A stretch of DNA of 64,000 nucleotides from Prunella strophiata (lineage: Eukaryota; Chordata; Aves; Passeriformes; Prunellidae): positions 21,419,310 to 21,483,309 of the forward strand of contig JAZBQD010000015.1 of NCBI GenBank assembly GCA_036583965.1, given 5' to 3'. The position numbers and the translations under genes are program-made. This document shows, piece after piece, positions 56,424 through 64,000 of this stretch. Position 1 is the stretch's first letter; each line of letters starts with the position of its first letter. Below the pieces are notes generated by a model. The model saw nothing but the letters and a program-made list of their open reading frames with translations, was not told the origin of the DNA and made no database searches.

Positions 56424-59400
56424 GTAAGGACCCTCCCAGGCGGCCCCTTCCCTGCCCGGGGGCGGCTGGCGCGGCCGGGGTGAGGCCTCGGTCCCGGGGT
56501 CTGTGACGGGGCAGGTGGGACAGGGACCGTGCTGAGCCTTGCTTAGCGGCCGGAGGGCTCTGTCCCGTGGGGAAGGGTCTTCTGTCGGGTGGATGCCCCG
56601 AAATACACCCTCCGGTAAATGCCCCGGCGGAGACGAGCCCTTGGGCGCTGCTGGAGTTAACAACATTTTTAACGTGAAGTGAGGGAAACTTGGTCGCCGA
56701 GCAGAGTCCTCTGCCCTGAGGGTCTCTCGCTCGATGGTTCAGGTTTGTGGCAGGAGCACACATGAGTAGTTCTCTTTTCACGTTGGAAAGAGTCCTTGTG
56801 CTCTGCTGCTGGAGGGATGGATGCTTGTGGGGGTGGGCGTTGCATAGTTGCAATTGCAAATCAGGGAGTGGGAAGAGGCAAAGCCCAGGAATATTCCCAC
56901 AGTAGATGTATTTTCTCAAATGTATAGGCTATCAGGTCATATTAATATTAAATTATTAATTACTGTGCACGTTTTTAAAAATAATTTATCATTTGACTTC
57001 TTGGTGCATAAAATAATTTTGCTTTGTGTTAAATTTAAGTTTACTCATATATTTCAATTGGGACAAGATATAGTTGTACAATACACAGACTATAGTAGTG
57101 TGGTGTACGGAATGTAGTTTACATATGTATTTTCTGTCTTTGAGCTCTGATTTTGCTTTTGCTTCCTGGTAATGAAAAATCCAGGAACTACACAATATAA
57201 ATTTGTGACAAAGGATATTAGATAAATTTTTGCATTCATCTTTAAAACCTGTACATTCCCCATTTAGAAAAAAATCTTTAAAAACAGCTTCCTGTGGGAT
57301 GATAAGACTTGACAAGGCTATAGTCTTAAACATCTGATGAGTTCTCCAAGAACACATCAAGTGACAGTTCCTACTGTGGAAAACTTTAGAAAAAAATTGG
57401 TTTGCAGTTGCTGTCTAGGGTGGTTTTGGCAGGCAGTGGGGTAAGAATGGACAGGCCTACACTGTACTTTCAGGCTGACAATGCTGCATATCTCAAATGA
57501 AGGAAATAGCAAAAATTTAGGAAAAGAAATGGAAATGTCTGAGGAGTAATTAATGTCACCAGCAGCAGTGGCAACCTTAGGAGCTGGTGGTATCACAGGA
57601 CTGAAAATCAAACTCTGAAGTTAGCATAACCTGCCAGATGTTTTGGGGAAGATGTGGCATTTTCTGTAACTTTATTGCCTGGCTGGAGGTGTATGTCTGG
57701 CCTAACTGAAACTAAGATGTTTAAATCTTTGGATTAGGTCAGAAAGAGCTAGATTTGGGAATGCCTAAACTCTGGCATGCTTTTATATTCCACATGGGTT
57801 TTGAACTTATTTCTGGAAATTTGTAATGAGAACTCAGACTTGTTGCTTTAGTGGAAGGGAAAATATTGTAAGATATTAACTTGGGTTATTTCTTAAGATT
57901 TGAAGCAAATTTTTGCTTCAAATGGCTGTGCATAATATCTCCTTTACTGGCAGTTTTGTACAGTTTCCCAATTGGTGATATTCCCAACTATTCTAGTATT
58001 CTAGGCCACCCTGTTTCTCTGCAAGTCCAGAAGAAATGCAGATTATTTTTTGTGGGTTGAGTTTTTGATGCTGTCCTGGGATGCAGTAGTGATGTGAAAT
58101 GGACCCTGTTTACTTTGCAAAACAGATGTGAACACCAGAATTCTTTACTTTGGTGCCTGTTGTTCCCAGGAGCAGTTACTGAGAGGGATCTCTTGGCATC
58201 ATATCTGTGGTGCAAGACATCCATTTACAGGCAGCAAGAATTTCATATGTACACTAAAAAGCTGCATGGATGTCCTAGAATCCCAGTGTTGCCTTAGAGG
58301 TATAGGGCACTTTTATCTCCACTTCCTTGTAGAGAACCACACAATGCAATTGCCTGTTGCACAAATCTGTAATGCAGCCCTTCAGAAAGCAGCAGTGATG
58401 ATGCCCAAGTGACATTCTAGGCCATTGAGACTTTTCAATGGAGGTGCTGTCAAAATAATTCACTTTTTTCCCTTGACTAACACTGCACTGCAACAGTAAT
58501 ACAAGACTTCTGAGGAAGAGTCCTTTTCAGAATACTTTTTATTTAGAAATAATTTAGAGTAGGTGTTCTGATTTTATGCTGAACAATTTGTGCAGTAGTT
58601 GACACAGTGTTTTCTTGCATCTTGAATCTCTAACGTTGTACTTTAGATGTGCTTTATAGTTTCTTCTCTCACTAGAAAGGAGATTCACTCTTGAAATAGT
58701 TACAAAAATTGCCTCTTAGTGTTGTAATTTTCCTTTGTTGTTATTGTTTTGTTTTTCTGTATCCTTGGCAAGCTCACATGTGAGGATACAGGTTTCATAC
58801 AAGGGAAAAACAAAGTAGTTATTGACAGAATTTTCTCAAGTATGTAGTTTTTACTCGTGCCCATCTCCTGCATACTGCTGCCAAATGAAAGGCTGTTTAA
58901 CAAGCATGGGAAGTGTTAATGAAGGTTTTCCAGCCCTTTCTTTAGATGTGAGGTTAATGTTCACTGAAAACCACAACTTTTTCAGGTTTGTAGGGAAGAG
59001 GAAGAACTTGTTCTTAGAATATAAACTGTTTGTGGAAAAAAAGTGTTTTTTAATGATTGTGTCAATGGACATGTTTACAATTGTGAAGTTCCTCCTGAAA
59101 ATGATGGGATAAAAATGTTTGGGCTTTATTAGTAGAATGCCAAATGTAAGTACACAGCACAATGGTGTAAACTGTCTTAATCTTGCTTCTGCTTCTGTGA
59201 GTGCTGTGAAGCAGAGCAAATGTCTCAAGGCCTTGCATGTGCCACCTCTACTTCAGCTGACTGCAGTGATTTCTCCTACTACCTTCTCTTTTAATATATC
59301 AGTATAATTGATCCCAGCCATTCTTTTTAAGTGTTTCAATGTGCTAGTTCTTCTACACAATAAACCACATATATTCATGTTTCTTGGAGCGGCTGTCCAG

Positions 59401-62400
59401 TTTTTTCTAACTCATGACAGTAATTGATGGCTTTCTATTCTTTATTCCAGTTTTATTTTTATTTTTGAACTTTTAGGGATTTTTTAAATCCCTACCTCTG
59501 TAGCACATCACCAATTTATTCTGTGAAATCTATATATAATGACTATAGGGTACTATAGTCATACTTTTTTTCCTTTCTTTCATTTTTGGGGAGGAAATCT
59601 CTTGCTCTTTCATGTTGCAGTTCAAATTTTTCTTTATGCTGGTATTGAGTGCCTCTTAGGTTCTCCTTTTCTAGAATTTTGCTGATCTACTCAATGGCAA
59701 ATAAGATTCTGGTTAGACTAGGAATTAATATTTTCTTGTATGAACTGGATTTATAAAAATATAATTATTTGCTAGGATGTATTTTCCTTGTTAAGAGACT
59801 AGGTGTTATGTGGAAAATCAAACTTTGGAAGAAGAAAATCCTTTTGACAGGTCTTTCCCAGAAGGGTAGTTTAGTTAGTCCTTCTGGTTTAAGGAAAAGC
59901 TTCCCTTCTGGAAGACCTCTAAAATAGCTCATAATCACTACCTGATAGGGTAGATTCTAGAGAAAAAAAGTAATCCAGACAACTTTCTGTCCAGGTTTTA
60001 TACTCTACTTCTCTGCATCTGCTTTGTACTTTCTCATATATGGAGATATATGTACACACACACATATGGCACTTGCATCCTTTGGCCAGAGTAAAGCAGT
60101 GCCTGGATTTACTGATTTATTTGTTCTGTTTTAAATGCTTGTGTAATGAAAGTAGAGTATGAATGAGAGAGAGAGGAATGAGACACATTTAATCTTTCTC
60201 TCCTATTGTTCTTGCGCCCTTTGTCTCTTCATTTTTGCCTCCTGCCCCCACTTCACCTCGCCCCATTCCTCCCACCGTTAAGAGCTGATACTGAAGCCTT
60301 AGATGTGTTTCTCTGTTTCAAGATTGTTTTTAACCAACAAGATACTATTTCTAGTCTCTTCTTGTATTCTGCTTGGTGCTTTGCAGCCAGTTACATCGGT
60401 TGCCACCTTCTTCCTTGTTTCTCAGAGAGTTTTCATAACTGCTTTCTTCACTGCAGCCCTTCAGGGTATATCGCGTTTTGTTGTGCAGTTCAAGAGCTGA
60501 ATATTCTATTTAAACATCCAGAAACAGAAATCATTAGAATGTCTGAGCCATTAGGATTTTTCCATGGTTCAAAGAACTGTGGTGTTGATACTTTCACTTG
60601 AACACCGGACCCAGCATCTGTACTGTTACAGTGTTTGTGAAGGAGTGGGAGGTGCTTTGAGCAGAGTATTTGGTGATGACATTCCTAAGGCAGTGTACCT
60701 TTGTCACTGGAAATAGGTTTTGTATTAAGCTACCTTAGTGTTAAGTGTGATTTGGTCTCATAACATGTTTGTCAGAGTTGGATAATATAAAAATAATTTT
60801 AAAACTACAGAATGCTTATTTTTTTTAAGTCTCCTGGTTGCTTCTCAAGTACTCCAGATAATGTTATTTGACAATGCCTTGGTTTTGATCAGTTTGTGGC
60901 TGGTAGTGATTGTTTCACTAACTCTTCTCAAACACTCACAATGCTTTGCCATTAATGGTGCTGTTGGAACTCTTTTGGTATGGATTTTTTTGTTTTTTTC
61001 TTCTTTCTCATTTTAGCAGGCATTACTCTCTCAATGAGCAGGTGGAAGTGTGTTCTCTTTGTGGGCATCTCCAGTCAGGGGTACTGTATGCTTTCTCTTT
61101 TCTTTCTCTTGTTACTAAGAAGTTCAGTCCCTCAGCTTTTCTGTTTAGTACATCTTTGTTACACAGCTGTTTGACTGAGAGACTCAGGCTAAAGGTTATG
61201 CTTTTTATTTTTCAGGGCTCTGCTTATATTATAAACATGCTGTGCATGGAATTTTTAGGTGGCTAGAATGGGATGATGGGAGCAACTTACTCTTGAATGC
61301 AGTCTTTAAGGCTGCATATAATCTGTTCAGAGAACAAAAAAACTTGGAACAAAGAAGCAAAATGAATGATTTATTACTTTAATACCTACCAGCAAAATAT
61401 TTTTTCCTCCTTGATTTGTCTCAACATATGCTTTTTCAGTGATGAAATATGTGCTTCTCTGCAAGATATAAGTTCTGTCTTTCTGCTTTCTAGTGTCTAA
61501 CCAGCAGAGAGAGTGAAAAATAAAACAGAGTTTTGTTCTTGTAGGGCAGTTTTGCAGACATTATTTAGCTGTTTTTGAATTTTTTTGCTGTTTTTCCCTT
61601 GCTGTGAAGATTTTTATTTTCCCTAAACACACAGACTTTCCAGCTTCTTGACTGTTTGCTGTAGCAAACTGCATGGTCTTTATTGTAGTTAATGCACCTT
61701 TCCTTAATGATTCTGGATGCTTTTCGTATTCATGTAATTGCTGTATGTGTGAAATTGTTCTTTGATGTATAAATGTGCACCCTTGTTTGACACCAATCCA
61801 TATGACTTGTGTGCTTTTACAATTACTTTAAATTCTTTGCTTTTACTTAGATGATTGGCAATTACAAATCTATTTTGACTTACTGAGTTCCCTCATTGGT
61901 CAGTCATTTTTACTGATTTTGTATATCACAGAATTGCATCTCCTAATATGAAGGGTTTTTTTTTTTTTTTTCAGATCACTGTTCTTTCACTATTAAGATT
62001 TGTCAATCTTTTCTGTCCATGCCCTCCTTTCTTTTCCTGTTTATTTCTAGAAAGTGTTGTGGGATAACTTACTTTCTGTAAGTTCTTAATGATCGGCTGT
62101 TCTTCAAAGTTTGCCTTTCTTTATTCCCCTTTTCCTTCTCCTGCATATGGAATACATTGACTATAATTAACACTACAGCACCAGCTTTTCTTCAGCTCAT
62201 CTTCTACTTTATTAGTACCCTTGGCTGTCATGTAGAGTCAACTTGTTACTTCAGTCTTGCAGCAGAATAGTCCTGTAACTTTAGGGTGAAGGATTTATGT
62301 GTTGCAGCCACTGGTCCCTGCTGCAATGTGTGTGTGGTTATATTTTCCTGTGCTGTGTTTGGTGTTAGCTCTAGTGCAAGCTTGCAGCCAAGCTGTGTTT

Positions 62401-63878
62401 CGAGATTTGCCAGGAGTCTGGGGGCCTGGGTAGCTGGGAATGCTAGGGACCAGGAAAAGGCTAGGACTGATTGTAAAGGACAACAAATGGTGGTAAAAGG
62501 GAGTTGAAAGTGCTGGAAGAAATCATAGGGTGTTACTGAGTGATTTGAGACTATGTGAGTGAGAACTAAGGGCAAATATGGTGGTGTTATGTAATTAGAG
62601 ATTTTGTTGCATCCTGTCCCTATGTGCATTTACAAAGATGCAAGAGAAGCTGCCCCAACAGCTCTTACAGTACTCAGCTTTTGGAATTTCAGTTTTCTGC
62701 TGCTACCTGGGAAGTGCTACCATATGCTCCCAGAGTCACCTTGACTTCAGAATTCTGCTTTCAATGAGGTCAGTTTCACTGGCTGATGAGGGGTGCAATT
62801 TAGAAACTGAGTACTTCATGTGGGTGAAGGATTGGTTTATAAATAGAGAACAGCATGGCATCCCCTAAGCAGCAAGGGACATGTGTTTGCATGCTGACAG
62901 TTATTTGAGGGAAGGCAAACTTTCCTGTATTCTTTGTCTGTTTCTATTTCAGCTAAGGAAGTAGTTTGAAGAGTGAATTGGTCCCATGCTGCTTTGAATT
63001 GAGCAAACATTAATGGGAAATTGATAATGACAAAAATTGTCATTACTTGATTCATCTGATATGATAGTTGATTAAAATTTTGTTGTTGTTGCACATTAAG
63101 CATTTTGTTTTCATTGGAATATATTTTTCTTTATAATAATTTATTCTATCTGCTTGCTTGTGTCAAAATTTGCTTGAGTTCTTTCTCCCCCCAAAAAATA
63201 AATAACTTGTTTTTCTTTTAGCAAACTGAAAAAGCTAAGTGAAGATAGTTTAACTAAGCAGCCTGAAGAAGTCTTTGATGTTCTGGAGAAGCTTGGTGAA
63301 GGGTAAGTACAGCTATTTACAGGGGCATAGGATCAGAGGGAAACAATACATAAAGCATATGTTGGAATATTAAGTTACAGGGAGAGTGACTGTAAATGTC
63401 CTAAGGAATGCCTATATAGACAAGTTTTACTACTAAAGCAAATGCATGCATTAGTGGATTTCTACACTTTCCCTTATATATTTATGCTTTTTTGATGTCT
63501 GTTGTGTTAACACAGCAAATGTACTTGCACCTGTAATCATATTAGAAACTGCAAATCTTGACAAAAATTTCTGCTGTCTTGACAAAGCATTCTTCTGTCT
63601 TTCCTGAGGTCCTGGTAGAACTGATCTTTTTGCAGCCTAAAAAACACTCAAACTTCTGCATGAGCATATGGCTTCTGTGACTTTTTGTGCATAATGAAAA
63701 TCAGGAGCAGTTTGTCTTTTTTTCTAAAAAAATTGTCTCTTATTTTTAGGTCTTATGGTAGCGTGTTTAAAGCAATACACAAAGAATCTGGACAAGTTGT
63801 AGCAATTAAACAGGTCCCTGTGGAGTCAGATCTTCAAGAAATAATTAAAGAAATCTCTATAATGCAACAATGTGACAG
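56401..63878 (+). CDS. STK3: Serine/threonine kinase 3 (MST2), first three coding exons, gene continues past the window
   Basis: STK3/MST2 is the Hippo-pathway Ste20-like kinase that, with SAV1, phosphorylates LATS kinases and MOB1 in the cytoplasm. Exons 56401-56423, 63222-63302 and 63750-63878 join in frame and give residues 1-77 plus two bases of the next codon. The start reads MEQAAPKSKLKKLSEDSL, then KQPEEVFDVLEKLGEGSYGS. Visible are the glycine-rich loop GEGSYGSV (33-40), the catalytic lysine in VAIK (K55, equivalent to human K56) and the start of helix C (LQEIIKEISIMQQCD). The region from SKLKK onward agrees with my memory of vertebrate MST2, and the residues before it are one shorter than human. 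Introns are GT-AG. The remaining kinase domain, the regulatory segment and the SARAH domain lie beyond 64,000. STK4/MST1 is the alternative; the N-terminus fits STK3. Confidence 0.95.
56424..63221 (+). other. STK3: STK3 intron 1
   Basis: A 6.8-kb GT-AG intron. The first few hundred bases continue the CpG island and the rest is AT-rich. It contains a 12-bp near-palindrome (57,898-57,923) and a T run near 61,958-61,972. The acceptor is preceded by a clear pyrimidine tract ending TTTTCTTTTAG. No internal gene was recognised; short open frames match nothing known. Confidence 0.88.
57898..57923. repeat. 12-bp perfect inverted repeat with 2-nt centre
   Basis: ATTTGAAGCAAA (57,898-57,909), TT, then the exact reverse complement TTTGCTTCAAAT (57,912-57,923). 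It is within STK3 intron 1 and would form a hairpin in the primary transcript with a minimal loop. Confidence 0.85.
63222..63302 (+). CDS. STK3: STK3 coding exon 2
   Basis: An 81-base exon between the acceptor TTTTAG and the donor GTAAGT. It completes the serine codon and encodes KLKKLSEDSLTKQPEEVFDV, then LEKLGE and two bases of glycine. This is the MST2 N-terminal extension and the entry to the kinase domain. Confidence 0.97.
63303..63749 (+). other. STK3: STK3 intron 2
   Basis: A 447-bp GT-AG intron with a strong GTAAGT donor and a TATTTTTAG acceptor. No features were seen inside. Confidence 0.92.
63750..63878 (+). CDS. STK3: STK3 coding exon 3
   Basis: A 129-base exon that completes a glycine codon and encodes SYGSVFKAIHKESGQVVAIK, then QVPVESDLQEIIKEISIMQQ and CD, ending two bases into the next codon (serine in the family). 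It carries the second half of the glycine-rich loop and the ATP-contacting lysine. The donor GTAGGT follows. Confidence 0.97.
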
Positions 63879-64000
63879 GTAGGTATGACATTTCTGTTCT
63901 GAAATGACAATTCTATGTGAGAATGTATTTCTACTTGTGAAAATAGCTGAAATATAAGCAGCTGCCAACTTTTTAATGGAAAGTAAATTTTCCAACATAG
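63879..64000 (+). other. STK3: Start of STK3 intron 3
   Basis: Intron sequence after the exon 3 donor; the next exon is not reached before the window ends. Confidence 0.9.

Overview
The window is vertebrate nuclear DNA, most likely from a bird. It holds two split genes with GT-AG introns inside large CpG-rich islands, surrounded by AT-rich non-coding DNA with few recognisable dispersed repeats. The species cannot be named from the sequence. The bird call rests on the compact spacing (about 22 kb between the two promoters), the sharp GC contrasts and the lack of mammalian SINEs.

Only two protein-coding genes can be supported, and they are transcribed away from each other. On the minus strand, about 27.9-34.3 kb, lies a complete OSR2 (odd-skipped related 2), a five-C2H2-zinc-finger developmental transcription factor. 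It has three coding exons and a probable non-coding first exon. On the plus strand, from about 56.3 kb to the right edge, lie the first three coding exons of STK3 (MST2), the Hippo-pathway kinase. They carry the N-terminus, the glycine-rich loop and the catalytic lysine; the rest of the gene is beyond the window. From family knowledge, the human genes are also neighbours in divergent orientation.

Layout: 1-27.9 kb is non-coding flank downstream of OSR2, with simple repeats, perfect short hairpins and some GC-rich patches. 27.9-34.4 kb is OSR2. 34.4-39.3 kb is its GC-rich upstream region, which contains a very pure 14-bp CpG minisatellite of about 76 units (36,431-37,498). 39.3-55.6 kb is AT-rich intergenic DNA. 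55.6-56.5 kb is the STK3 CpG-island promoter with an 18-bp perfect inverted repeat. 56.4-64 kb is the 5' part of STK3.

The main points for a second look are four. The OSR2 last exon has an internal splice acceptor that lets 75 bases be read in two frames, giving five-finger and three-finger proteins. The 14-bp minisatellite lies about 2 kb upstream of OSR2. The STK3 promoter has a paired ZNF143-like palindrome. An upstream in-frame ATG stays open into the STK3 start. I found no mobile-element protein, tRNA, rRNA, CRISPR array or viral gene, and nothing that amounts to a wholly new multi-gene system.
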